A DNA stretch of 64,000 bases, from contig VWZW01001240.1 of NCBI GenBank assembly GCA_013397115.1, positions 1,051,586 to 1,115,585 of the forward strand. Direction: 5' to 3'. Below, piece after piece: positions 12,291 to 24,496 of this stretch. The translations under genes were made by a program, and so were the position numbers. The DNA is from Edolisoma coerulescens. Its lineage: Eukaryota; Chordata; Aves; Passeriformes; Campephagidae. How positions within the stretch are numbered: the first letter of the stretch is position 1; each line of letters begins with the position of its first letter. The notes below the pieces were generated by a model, which searched no databases, was not told the origin of the DNA, and saw only the letters and a list, made by a program, of their open reading frames with translations.

Positions 12291-14253
12291 AACATTTTCA
12301 ACATGTATCTGTTCAATTCACCAAATTCTCCAAGTCTCATCAAAATGCCAATTTCTTTTTTCACCAAATGTGTTCTGCTAGTGTTCTTGCATAAAATCCC
12401 TTTTGATCCTTATATGCCAAGACAACACTATTTACATGGTAGCTACACTTGATCAGTATTTCAGAAGCAAAAAGAAATACTATACGTTATGGACAGCTTA
12501 TTAATGGTAGGAAATCTCAACAAGCCACATTAGGATATAATTAACAACTTATGGCTAAAACAACAGGTAAGCAGATAGTTTCATTACTAAAAATGTCTGT
12601 CAGGAAATGTTCATGTTTACAGCAGCTACTTCTTTTTTAGGGGTTTATCATGATTCTTCTTCTTAAAATAATTTATCTTATTCTGCAAACAATGCTGTAT
12701 GAATTTGGGGATTTTTTGTGTGCATGTTAACAGCAAATGATAAAACACTACTTCTGTCATCTTGTTCTCATTCTTCTGAAAAAATCTCCTTAGTCAGAGA
12801 GCAGACAGGCCTCCCCCCACAAGGACCATTAGTATTTATTTATCCTGATAAAACAGAGAAGTGTGTGATAATTCTAGACAGAGACCAATTCAGATCTCAT
12901 TATCTCCACACTTTTTTTCAGTTACTGCAGTTTTCCAGGACTGTATGTACCTTGGCAAAGGATTATTCCTTTATTGTAAATGTGGTAAAGTATTTTATGT
13001 CTTCTCATATGAAGCACACAATACAAATAATCTTCACTTATTGTATAATAATAATATAGACATGCACTGTCTGGTGTACTTCATTGCCTAAATGGATTTT
13101 AAAAGGTAGATTTTGGGTTTCCTTAGTCCAAAAAATTTATCATTTCTGAACTAAAATGCATTTTCAGAACATTAGATCATTTCTTGTTTTATTGATGACT
13201 ATGCAAGCAGGCAATGATCTTTAATGCTAGCTCTTTGTAGCATTTCTCTTCTGAAGCATTAACTGATTGAAAAAATGAATTCTTACTTTCAAAAAGAAAT
13301 CAGAAGCAAATATAGCATTTATTTTCTTCAACATTATGTATTGTTAATAAACACCTGCAGTAATTCAGGAGAATTATTATGGAGCCTCCCAGTAAAAACC
13401 TGTCACAGGGAGAAAATAGTAAATAATAGACTGTCTGTCAAGCCAGGTGAGCCTTCATTGTGCAGTGAAATGTACTCTGCAACAGGTGTGGATCAAGAGT
13501 CACTTTCTGGAGCATGAATGGATGAAAACATATTTATAAATCCTAGTATTTAATCACTACAATTCTGTATACTCTCCTCTGAAAAGGGAAGGGCTTAGCA
13601 GTCAGCTTTAGCATATTTCTTCTAGCAGCTCTTGTGGTGAATGAAATTTTGACAAAAAATAAACATTGAATGTTTGTTGAAATTTACGATCTTTGGAGAT
13701 CATCATTAAAAGCTAGATTATACTACTATTTATTATTTAAGGGGCATAATCAGTGAATGCCTTAACTGTGTTTAATACCTAAAATATGCAAGAATGGCAA
13801 CAGAAAATACTCGTCGGTTTAAATAAGACCTATTTTAACTATGACTAACCAAGACAGTTACAATGTTAATAACTCAATGTTGCTTAAAAACCACTCTCTT
13901 ATGATTGATTTATACAGACTGAAGTAGGCACATCTTTTATGCTACAGGTGGATGTGAGGTCATAAGAAACCACTTTACAGTCTTCCCAGAAGTACAGTGT
14001 CAAAAAGGTCACCTGTGGTAAAGGATCTTCTGGATTAGTCTTTCAAATCAATGCATGAATTAAAGGCAATTTACATATAAATGGGCTAATACTCTGGCTT
14101 TGAAATTAGATGAATTTTTAAGAGATTTAAGAAATAGCAGAAAAGGTCAGTTAGGCATTAAGTATACATAATGCAATTTTTAAAAACTCCTTGTCTTGGA
14201 ACTGCATGTTTCTGGTTTATTAATATTTTGTATTCATAGCCTGTTCCTCTCAG

Positions 14254-14319
14254 AAAGGTGCTGCCAGCTATTTGGGAGCAACTGCAAAAATGATCCGTGC
14301 CAGAGACAGCAGATCTCAG
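14254..14319 (+). other. Exon-like 66-bp segment with near-consensus splice sites
   Basis: A pyrimidine tract CCTGTTCCTCTCAG ends at 14253. The segment runs 66 bases, a multiple of three, and finishes with CTCAG followed by GTAAGTAT at 14320, a near-perfect donor. Two frames are open across it. The first (beginning AAA GGT GCT) encodes 22 residues with a basic, serine-containing end. The third frame is cysteine-rich, with four to five Cys. I recognise neither. It could be a cassette exon, a lncRNA exon, or chance. It lies about 190 bases upstream of a sense-oriented LTR fragment. Confidence 0.3.
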
Positions 14320-14509
14320 GTAAGTATGGTTTCAGACTTAGAGAGTGAAATTTTCTTATATATTAACATATTCTGAAATCAGTTTTATTTTCATAAGGAA
14401 AAACTAATAAGCTGTAGTCAAAGTTAGTGAAGTTTATTATACACTGGAAAATAAACAAAATTTTAGGGATGCTACCTATATGAAAGGCAGGAGTGAGGTT
14501 GAGCCCTGG

Positions 14510-14770
14510 AAGGGGGGAAGGGGTGGGACAGGGAGGAAGGTGGGTTTAACGTTTGATTTTATTTCTCATTACCTTGTTCTGACTTGATTGGTAATAAATT
14601 AAACTAATTTTCCCAAGTCAGGTCTCTTTTGCCTGGGATGGTAATTTGTGAATTATCTCTCAACACACAAGCCTTTCATTCTATTTTCTCTCCCTTGTCC
14701 ATCTGAGCAGGGGGGATGATGGAGAGGCTTTGGTGGGCACCTGACATACAGCCAGGGTCAACCTGCCACA
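14510..14770 (+). mobile_element. Avian ERV LTR 3' portion, 5'-truncated
   Basis: From about 14540 the sequence follows a songbird LTR type I recall: a TTTATTTCTCATTACC segment, then GGTAATAAATTAAACTAATT with AATAAA at 14593-14598, then a U5-like region ending in GGGTCAACCTGCCACA at 14770 with the expected CA terminus. The U3 part expected upstream is missing or too diverged to see, so the start is approximate. No retroviral coding sequence adjoins it. No convincing target duplication was found. Confidence 0.72.
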
Positions 14771-15403
14771 GTCCTACAGTATTTAATAATCCTGGGTCAT
14801 TAATAATAATACTGACAAACCAGCATGTGTCACAGATATTAACAATGCTGTTCTATGAAAAGATACAAAATCATTTATAACAAAGTTCATAATCCTTCCA
14901 TGCAGTTCATTTTAAATATTACAGAATTCTAAAGAAAATATGATTATCTAATAACCTTGATGATAGTTTCCTTAGAAAGCCTGTTTTCTATCATACTGCG
15001 CAATGCAAGACTGGATTTTATGTGATAATTATTAAATTGGTCCCTTCCGTTTCAGGAAGGCAAAAGAAATCAACAGATGCTTGCAATGGGACCTGCAGTA
15101 AAACAGAATCAAAACTAAGAAAATTTTTAATTTTGATTTCAGAAGATAAACAATGAAGTTGTAGAGCTACAAATAGCATTCTGAGGCACATAAAAGGAAA
15201 AATAAAGCATAGAAGATTCACAATAACTCACAAACTGTGGGTAAGTGGTAACAGTATTATTAAAATAACTAGTGAAGTGTTCGAGTAACCAGGCAGTGTC
15301 AAATTACCTCCATCCTACACAAAGTATAGACTTTACCAGTATGTGCTAGGTTACAATGTAAGATGTAACCAAAAGTATGTATTCTACTATCATCTTCACA
15401 AGC
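14771..15403. other. Spacer between two LTRs
   Basis: About 630 bases of AT-rich unique DNA lie between the two sense-strand LTR copies. I see no retroviral internal region, primer-binding site or polypurine tract in it, so the two LTRs are not the ends of one provirus. Their sequences also belong to different types. Confidence 0.65.
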
Positions 15404-15999
15404 TGTTAAAGCAGGTGGGGCAGTGCTCGTTATCTCCTACCATGACTCATCCCTGATAACTCCCTTTGGGGCCTATCTCTGTTTAATGGGCTATCAAGGA
15501 CCCCCCTGCATGACTCATAGAATTTCATCATCCCACTGTGAGATGCTCCACCCAGGGGGAGGAACCAAGCATTCCCACCTGGATACAATCTGGGGTTAGG
15601 AACAACACAAGCAGCCCTTACCTACTGGATTCCCAGAAGACAAGAGCTATATAACCACCACTGGACCTTCCAAGGAGGACCAGACCTTTCGACAGGATCG
15701 CTGCTTCAACATAACCACTTCAAAGAGGACTGCAGCCACCCCTTTATCAGACTGCTACCACCACCCTGCCCGGCAGGGCGTCAGGTCGTATCCCGACTCT
15801 GTCGGGTTAAACTAGTATTTCTGTATTATTGCTTTGTTATATATACTAGTAAAGAACTGATATTCCTATTTCTCATATAATTGCCTGAAAGCCCCTTAAT
15901 TTCAAAATTGTAATAATTCAGAGGGAAGGGGCTTACATTTTTCATTCCAAGGAAGGCTCCTGCCTTCCTTAGCAAACATCTGTCTTTCAAACCAAGACA
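15404..15999 (+). mobile_element. Avian ERV LTR, near full length
   Basis: The block starts TGTTAAAGCAGGTGGGG and ends CAAACCAAGACA, the TG...CA borders of an LTR. Internal landmarks occur in the correct order: two AP-1-type TGACTCA motifs at 15443-15449 and 15511-15517; a TATA motif CTATATAA at 15647-15654; an AGTAAA polyadenylation-like signal at 15848-15853; and a 3' segment (GCCCCTTAATTTCAAAATTG, then GAGGGAAGGGG) that I recall from common passerine ERV LTRs. No pol-like sequence flanks it, so it is probably a solo LTR. The five bases on each side (CAAGC and GTATC) do not match, so the left border may be misplaced or the target duplication decayed. Confidence 0.8.
15647..15654 (+). promoter_or_regulatory. 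LTR TATA box
   Basis: CTATATAA lies in the middle of the 15404-15999 LTR, about 200 bases upstream of the AGTAAA signal, where a retroviral U3 promoter is expected. Confidence 0.55.
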
Positions 16000-16833
16000 G
16001 TATCAGACCAGGTTTAGCCTATGGTAAAGAACACAACCTTCTTAAGACTCAAGGCATCTTAGCTTGGGAAAAAATAAGGAAAAAACCAATTTTTATCAAA
16101 CAATACTCAAGAGAGTCAAAAAAGGGAAGTGCTTTCCAGGAATTTGATTAACAATTCAGATATTACAGGAAGTACTGACCATAAAGGAACAATGGATATC
16201 ATAATCTAGGTCAAATGAATGAATAGCAGAGACTCCTCATCAAAAGACCTAACTGGCCCCTCAAATACAAAGAATTTAAGAATGCTAAAAAGATGTGTAG
16301 CAACAGTTATAACAAAGAATTTGAAGACTCTTTTTATTATCTTTTCAATTCTTTCTTTCAATGGTGAATTTATTCCTATAGAACCCAAAATAGCTTAAAC
16401 CAATTACAGATTTACCTTGACAAATTGCCATATTGGGCAGATACTTTTAAAGCCAGTGTATGATCTTGTACAGCAATTCAGCGGATAAAAAAGCCAGATT
16501 GCTTTTGGTCTGTAACTAACTTTTGCTAGTGCAGATTATGCCCATAAATGGGGTCAGTTCTTTAGTTGTCAGTTACACAGAACCATTTTTTGAGTAAAAG
16601 CTATCATGGGGGAAAAAAAAAAAAGAACATTTAATTCTATACTATTGTGGGTTGAAATGCAATGATTAATTATTTATACAATTTTGAATTGTTTCATGTA
16701 TGAGCATGCTGTTAGGCAGAGCAACATTATCTTTTGCACAAATGAGACTGAAAGCACATGTAGAACAACACCTACATTTTCAATCACTGTTTTAGGAGAA
16801 GAATGCAAAAAATAAAGAAATAAAGATATCACT

Positions 16834-16875
16834 GAATCATGTAGGTGCTGGAAGATCTGTGATAATAAAAAAACT
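16834..16875 (-). repeat. Possible degenerate CR1 LINE 3' tail
   Basis: ATCACTGAATCATGTAGGTG followed by CTGGAAGATCTGTGATAAT resembles an aged antisense CR1 3' end (ATCACAGAATCATTTAGGTT..). Similarity ends after about 40 bases. Confidence 0.35.
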
Positions 16876-19872
16876 CCTCAGAGGAATGAGATCTAGCCCT
16901 TAGAAAAATAAATTAACAGCAGATCTTGCAAAGTTACACAAGAATTTTGTAAAAGAAAAAAAGGTATAGTTTATAAGGCTATAGAAGATTGTGTCAAATA
17001 TAACAACAAAGGGCATGAACTTAAGGTAAGGAAAGGTTATCTTCAAAGGGAATGTTGGAAGAAATGCTTTACACAATGAGTAGTTACAATGGAAAATGAA
17101 CTGCTATGACAACCTTTGCAACAAGTGATATAAACTTTAAAGGGTGACAAGCATGGGAGAGACAGTTATTGTGCAAATAGAGAAAGAGGGAGAGAGAGCT
17201 GTCTGGCCTTTTCAAAAATAGACTTTGCATCCATCCATCTTTAAATCATCAGCATTTCAGCCCTATCTGCTGCCTCAGAAGTTCACTAAAAGAGAAAATT
17301 GACACCAAACTGAACTGAAGAATCTAACAAGATCCTGACAGTTGAAATGGGTCTTAGAGAGTCTATCTACAAATGTTATTGCCTGAACTTACTTATTTCA
17401 GTGAAGGAATAAATCTTATCCCATCTATTTCAGAGCCTTCATTTCTCTTGTAATGAGTCTTCCACGTTAACAAGTTTTGATTCAATCATTTGCATTTTAT
17501 AAACCAAATGTATAATTTTAAGTGACTACCCATTAAAAATACACTAAAGTTACAAATTAAAAAACTTTAAACATTTATCTTCTGCCATCTGGATATCATT
17601 CTGAATCCCACATCTTTAAATGTCAGAAAAAACCCTTTTTTTAAACCATGCTATGAAATACCAAGTTGAACACTACTTTTGAATACTACAGTTGAACAGT
17701 ACTTTTTAAGTTCTGACCAGCTGCAGACTGACCATAATGCAGACAAGCCTCTGGGGAAATCCAGGCTACGTTTGGAATTGTATTCTCAGGAAGGTTCAAA
17801 AAGGAACTTAATATCAACTCTTCATTACACATTCAAGGGCACACATAGTTTCAAATGTGAAAAATAATTCTCATCATAAAAAAAATCTCACTGAAACAAA
17901 TATAATCAAGTCAAGATGGCTCCAGATGCTCAGTTCTTCAGTGAAGGGATCAGTAAAACAGCTAAAATGACAAGATTCCTTTAAAAATTAACTCCACTGT
18001 ATTCTACCATATGCAAAACAGAAAAGAAGCTCTACTAACCACAGGCACCTGCATGCTGAAGAGGGAAACTACCTCTGGAATTAATGTGTTTTATTGTCTA
18101 TGCTAACAGATTCTACCATGAGAGGGATCTTGGCTTACCATCATTCAGTAATGCTGCGAATAAGAACATTTTTTACCATAATTGCTGTCTTTTAGAAAGC
18201 ATAAAGAAGTTGAATAGTTCTTTAATGATTTTTGGTGACTTTCACCATAAAGAAAATATATTAGTTTACCAGATGCCAGATCATGCAATGAATCATTAAC
18301 AGAAAGGTGTTTTCTGAATACTTCCCAAACAAATACCAGCTGGTTTGTTCTCAGGAAGCAGTCACAAGCATCTCTTATCTGATTCACTAAACCAAAGTCA
18401 AACACATTATGTACTAAAATCTCTGATGGTCATTTATAACTTCTTTGTCTCAAAAGCAGTACACTATCCTACAAAGATCCAAGACGATACAATCACTATT
18501 TTCAGACTTAAAAAAATATTAGTAGTTTAGTAAAATTTTTTAAATTTATTTAAATGGAAGAAAAAGATATACTCCACAACTGCTCCAGGTGTACCCTGGT
18601 GATCTGGTTATAATGAACAGCTCATTTCTTATCTGTCAAGAGAACTTTGAAGATCAAGATGGTTGAAGAGAATCATTTCAATGGACTACAAACTTTAGGT
18701 CACTGCATTTGAGCAATCATACCCACACACCCAAAACAGAGACTAAAACCAACATACTTGGCTATCTGGAATTTTCTGTATATTTTAGGCAAGCCAATAC
18801 TGATGCTCCCTGACTACCTGCTGCTGCTCATCTCACAGAGAAGCCCTGACCTTGTTCACCTCCAGCATAAAGACAGTGCTCACAGTCATGTCACCTTCCT
18901 GCAGCCCAGGAAAACATGTACGAGTTGTGCTTGCATCACCTTCCAGCCCCTTTCCACAAGAGAAGTGGAATGGCAGCAAAAAAAACCGACAAGAAAACAA
19001 ACTGAAGGGGAGAAACCCCCCACTGTTCTCAGCACTTTACTGTCTCTTTTTCTCTCCTTTGAGGAACAAGCTGTCTCTAACAGACTCAGTCTCCTTTTTC
19101 TCCCTCCTTCTGACTCTAACTGTAAAGCTGGGATAGGGGAAGACACATCTATTTGTTCCTCTCTGTCACTAGAATGAAAATGTCTCCTGCTATTTGGTCA
19201 GCTTAGAGTATCCTCCTGCTGGACAAGACCTCATTTCACTAGAGAAAAGCAGAGCACATGGCAGGAAAGCAAGAAAAATGATTTATGTTAAAAGATGAGT
19301 GTAAAACTTTCAATTTTATTTCCCCATTGCAAGTGACAGAAAAAAAAATCCTCTGGCATAGATAAGGAAGTAGAAATTCCTCAAATAAAGCACAAAATTA
19401 AAGAGCAACTTCTTTTCCCTATCATCAAAAAGCAATAGCTACTTCCACGAAGAGTTAATAATGACCATCCACAGCTTTATACAAGAGAAGAGGGATGAAT
19501 ATCACATATGTGACAGCTGCTGATTAACAGTAAATTATTTAAAACTCATTTACTAGGTATGCATCTGCCAATACATCAATTGCTACAGAGTTGCTTGTTC
19601 CGGAGCTAAACTACTAAGTAGCAATTTCAAAACTTTTTTTTACAGAATGCCTAACAATCACAACGTAGCCAGCGTTTTTCAAGGGAAAAGTTTTTCCTTT
19701 CACATTACATATTTAATAATGGGTTTATTCTTAAACTGACCGATGATAATTCTCTGTCTTCATAAAAATATAAATGCACTTTCCTGCAGCATGTACATTT
19801 TCTGCCACTCAGTGAGTCAAAGTGCAACTAAACATCTCTGCATATGATCTAATTCATATTTTCACCTCTGGC

Positions 19873-19893
19873 AGGACAAAGGTCACCAGGTCA
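19873..19893 (+). promoter_or_regulatory. Composite nuclear-receptor half-site array
   Basis: Three direct half-sites occur in a row: AGGACA at 19873-19878, one base, AGGTCA at 19880-19885, two bases, AGGTCA at 19888-19893. The last two form a perfect DR2, the classical spacing for retinoic acid receptor/RXR binding. The first two form an imperfect DR1, the spacing used by PPAR, HNF4 and COUP-TF. The motif is visible in sequence. Binding is inferred and not shown. Confidence 0.4.
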
Positions 19894-20104
19894 GGTCTGT
19901 ATTAGCCATTTTACTCTCAAAGGTGATCAAAGAACCTAAGAGCTGCAAGGTAGCCTGACACAAGTATTTTCCTAACCAATTTATATTGAGAAGATTATTG
20001 AGTTTCTGATCCATTTGCATGCTCAACTAGCCTTGTATTTCTTACCTAACCTCAAATTTGTTTAAATTTCAGTTCTGTTTCAGCTGTTCTGTTTAGGCCT
20101 AAGG

Positions 20105-20105
20105 N
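20105..20105. other. Single ambiguous base (N)
   Basis: One N in otherwise ordinary unique sequence. Confidence 0.95.
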
Positions 20106-22513
20106 CTCCCTTCTTTGCAATGATCATTTGTGTGCTAAACTACCACAATTTTTGGGAACTTGGAGGCTGAGAAGTACTCAAGAAATGACAAACCAAATGA
20201 GACTCCTCTTCAACCAGATCACCCCTATGTTAGCCAAGAAATGTGTTTACAGAGTGGGAATAGATCACACTTCCCCCCACCTCCAAGAGCTGAGACCACA
20301 GACAATTAATTTATGGTAAACCCAAGGCTTTGATACTTCAGTATATTGTACTCTACACACATACTCTGTCTCATGCTTTCTTGAATCATTTCCATTACAC
20401 TCCACTGCAATTTACCAAAACAAACGCACAACCCTGTCAAAGAGGCGTACCATAACAAGACAATGAAGCCTAAATGTACGAACCTTCTTCACTTCCCAAA
20501 TCAGAAGTATCATGGTAGTTCCTTATAAGAAGTGGAGATTTATAGCAAGATTTTTCTTTCAGCTTTAAAACCAGTTAGGTTTCCTCTCTGCAAAACTAAC
20601 AGTTCCGTATTAGAAGGTTTTGATTTCATTACATAATTTCTTCGGGGAATTACTATTAGAGTTACCGGCTCACTTGTGTGATCACTTGGGGTTCCATAAT
20701 TGCCACACGCATTTGAATGGAAAAGACCGAAGGCTTCAGTGTCTGGAGATACTCTGGCTTGATGAAACTTTAATTTCAGAATTCTGATAGGCACACCAGC
20801 TGCACAATTCAGCTCCCCATTAAATAACATTAGCTTAGTGAAGAATTAGAAGATGCAGAAGCCTACAAGCAGGAAAGCAGAAGAGAGCAGGAGTACAACA
20901 TATTTCAGCAGAAAGTCAATATCTCTCCAGGGGTTAGGGTGTACAGCTGGGCACTCTGTTTACCAATGCTAAGCCTCCTGGCTTCATAAAATTGGCTCTT
21001 GTGATCGGATTAAAAATTTTTTGCAAGACTTATAGAGGAATAAGCTCAATCAGAGCTCATGAAATAACCACCACCCCAGCTCTGCCTACTGGGGATTGGG
21101 CTATCCAGCCTCATTTCTCATTCAAAGAGCCTTATATGCAGTCTGCGTCCTGAGCACCTAAGGCCGTTTTGCATTACTGGATCTATCGTAATCCTTATTT
21201 TTCTTTCCAAAATGTTCTGATGAACAAGACTGTGCTCCCAGTTCAAAGACAAGGCATGTAGATTAAGAGACCTTGACAAACCTAATGTTTCTTTGGTGAG
21301 AAACTTCAACATTACATCTTTTCATTCAGGTTTTCTTTTAAGCCTCACTCCAAATATTATGAATTCTAGGTTTTCATTATATCTGCTTTAGAACAAGTCC
21401 CAACTCTATCCTTATAGATCGCACAGCTAGAGCTAATCAGAATTCTGAAAGGGTTACATTAATTGACATGAACTTCCCACACCTATACAGTAAAGCAATG
21501 CATGGTCTGAAGAGAACAGAAAAGCAAAGCTATCTCTCATTCTTGCATGCTTTTAGGAGCTCCTTGTTAGGACCTATTTTAGCCACCCAAGTATTTTAGC
21601 TCCAAGTCTAAGAAAAAAGTCCATACCATACAGCTCAGTGAAGAGCATGATTAGAGAGTTTTGCAGTGTGTAAGGAAGGGACAATATGCCTCTATGCATT
21701 TCACCATCAATTACACTGGTGTGTTATAGGAGAATGGAGATTTACATTCCTGTCATGCACCAAATCTATGCAGCTGCTTCTCATTACTTGGTGAAGGTCA
21801 TGGGTAAGGCCAAACCTATGACTGCATTCTAGCTAAGTAATTCAGCATCCTTTTTCCAAATGTGATTTGATAATGAATTATTAGGAAACATGAGCCTGGG
21901 GTAAGAAATACCCCAGTGTTTAGGAGACAAGTATGTGCAACTATCCACAGTTATTGCAAATTACTGACATGAAGATTTCTCTCAGCGTAAAAAGCCACCA
22001 TGAACAGAACTAACCTAATGTGGCATTTTGTCAGTCTACAGAGAGTTTAAAAACACTGGAAAGTGCTCTAAGTAGTAGTTCTATTAAATTAATTCTATTT
22101 AAGGATTCTATTAAATCCCTCTATCCAAGCGCCCACTCTTTGCTTGCCAGTAACTTATCTATTGTTTAGTTGCCAATCATATAATTATTGTCATCCAATA
22201 AAACTCTTTTGCTTTCATAGAAGTAGCATAAGCCTTTATAAAGAGGAAATATTTTGTTCCAACAATGTAATTCTGTGAATTGGGATCAATTCTTGAATCA
22301 GAAGATTGGAGAAATTCATACTTTGTCTTCTATTCTTCCAAAGCATCATTCTCAATGGTAAACAAAAAGTTAACAACAAAAAGCACAGCATTAGGTATTA
22401 TAGAAAGTTAACATGGGAAAGAAAGGCTTGAAGGAAGGGAAAATTCTGATTGGTAGGGGCATGGGATTGTAATTATTTACCTTAAGGACTCCTTAAAGGT
22501 AAACCTGACTGTT

Positions 22514-22537
22514 AGTGACCACACTAGGATGGTCACT
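22514..22537. repeat. Everted repeat AGTGACC / GGTCACT
   Basis: AGTGACC at 22514-22520 and its exact reverse complement GGTCACT at 22531-22537 are separated by ten bases. Each arm carries a GGTCA-type half-site in everted orientation. It could be a weak nuclear receptor site or chance. Confidence 0.45.
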
Positions 22538-23670
22538 CCAGGACTAGTGCTAAAACCTTCCACTCTTTAGCCTGCAAAAGAACCATACCCCTATTTTTTG
22601 AGCCAAGCAATTTGATGGCACAAAGGTAACTCTAGAGGTCAATTCAGATATATTTATTTATACATACATGTGTATAAACACAAGTTATCAAGCCAACGCT
22701 TTGAAGAGAGTGACAGAGAAAAACATTAGCAAAAAGCTCAGACATCTACTAATTAAGAAGCTTTATACTTGAACATACGTCAGGTATGTTTTAGAACTAT
22801 ACCAATATTTTAGTAATTTGGCCTTCCTTGACATTACACACATTTGCTCCTCAGCATCTCTCTTACAATCATTATTTAAGACTAAAGCAGACAGAAACAT
22901 GAAAGATACTTAAAAATAACCATCAAAGGTTACGGGCAGGATTTCAGCTCATTATATTAAAACTCCATCAGTTCTCAGTTCCAGGAATTTTTATCCTGTG
23001 GTTTGACTATAAGTTCCACCATTTTGATTCCTTGGGATAATGCACACAGGATCTAAATCCTAAACTATAGGCAGGTTTACAGGGCAGGACCCAGGACAGC
23101 CTTTTAAACAAGGAGCAGAAAGAAACTTGATTATTTTGGTGGCTTTTCATTATAACTGAAACCAGTAAATTAATAATTATCATAAATCACCACATAGCCT
23201 TGAGGATGAAGAGAACTCAAAGAAAAAGACAGGAAAATCAGAGCAGAAAGTATGAGGTTTTTTTATCTATCTGGAAGTTTTTAGATGGATTTGGCATTTG
23301 CAATGTTGAAGAGAGAAGGAGGCATTCATTTATCAGCGTGTATGGGGGGAGGTTCCTGAATTTGTCATCCCAACAAGTTCCACACTCCCACCTATTTGCC
23401 CACACTGGCTGTTTCCAGGCTTCCACTTACAGGCCTTAAGCTCCCTGGATCAGACAACTTTCTCCCTGTAGGTCTGTAAGGCAGCTCTCAAACGGGCTCC
23501 TGATTTGCAGCTTGATCACTCATTACTACAGTAATGCAAAATTTATAGGAACGTGTCTTGTCAAACCTATATAATGTGAAAAATGAAAATACATTGAGAA
23601 ATTAAAATACTTGTAAATTTCTACCACTGTGTGGGAGTATGATGAGATTGGACCAATTTGAAAACACAGA

Positions 23671-23706
23671 AGAGTTGTTTGAAAACAGAGAGTTGTTTGA
23701 AAATTG
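23671..23706 (+). repeat. 18-bp tandem duplication
   Basis: AGAGTTGTTTGAAAACAG at 23671-23688 is followed directly by AGAGTTGTTTGAAAATTG at 23689-23706. Fifteen leading bases are identical. It is probably a replication-slippage duplication. Confidence 0.85.
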
Positions 23707-24317
23707 AAATCCCTAATTTTGTAAAACCAATATGCACAAGCCTTCAAGTGGCAGTTGCTAAAAAAAAAAAAAAGTCATTTAAGAGCAGCTTCCACTAGAA
23801 CAGACTTTAGGATGGATACTTTTTTTAACAATAGAGTTTGGTGAGATGAGAACACACTATAATACAAAATCAAGTGAGAAAAATCAAAGACCTAAAGTAG
23901 CAAGTAAATTTTGTAATATCAAGTTTCTAGTGACCTGCTTGAGATTTTTTAACTAGTATCTCATGCAGTTAAACTCCAGCCTCCTGGTAAATGGAACTCA
24001 CTGGAGTAACACTGTATTGAACCTACAGGAGAAAAACTCCAAGAGGATTTATAGGCACATTGACTGTAATTTACACTCTGCAGAATTTAGTGTCTGCCAA
24101 GTCTACTTGACAGACAAGTACTGTAGACAAGTCTACACTGCTTGAAATCTTATGTTTATCAGACATCTGGGGAAAATTTTGGAATGCTGGAAGATATAGA
24201 CATTTCAAAAACATTTGGAAGAACCTCATAATAATTTATTGCCATGCTTTGAGATAAGGTTTTTTATAACACAATGACTATATTTGGTCACTATGAAACC
24301 ATCCTAAAATTCTGATT

Positions 24318-24343
24318 CTTGATACATAAACTTGATACATAAA
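24318..24343 (+). repeat. 13-bp perfect tandem duplication
   Basis: CTTGATACATAAA occurs twice head to tail without a mismatch, which points to recent slippage. Confidence 0.9.
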
Positions 24344-24496
24344 CCTCAGGAACTGAATCTTTAGGGAATACCAAAAAGAGAGAAATATCAAAACACTTAA
24401 TTTTTGGGAGACAGTTTGTACCCAAAACCATTACATCCAAAATTTAGAGATCTGGAGGAGAAAAGCAAAAACTGTTTTCAGCCTTAATCATTTTTC

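Larger units (their letters stand above)
7376..14253. other. Gene-free AT-rich unique DNA
   Basis: Apart from the CR1 tail at 9307-9360 and the exon-like segment at 8947-9039, I see no recognisable gene or repeat. About 9700-10420 is somewhat richer in G+C and holds a small palindrome at 10031-10045. About 12236-12290 is a G/T-rich tract. Open frames, including one of 113 codons at 12718-13059, show no recognisable domain. Confidence 0.65.
16000..24496. other. Gene-free AT-rich unique DNA
   Basis: No recognisable gene. The longest open frame (18758-19177, + strand, 139 codons) has ordinary composition-driven content and no domain I recognise. The segment includes a possible CR1 remnant (16834-16875), a nuclear-receptor-type half-site array (19873-19893), an everted repeat (22514-22537), an 18-bp tandem duplication (23671-23706), a 13-bp tandem duplication (24318-24343) and one N at 20105. 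Confidence 0.65.

Noticed and set aside
18758..19177. 139-codon + strand open frame, the longest in the window
   Set aside because: Length is within chance for 64 kb over six frames, no domain is recognisable, overlapping frames on both strands are also open, and there are no splice or promoter cues.
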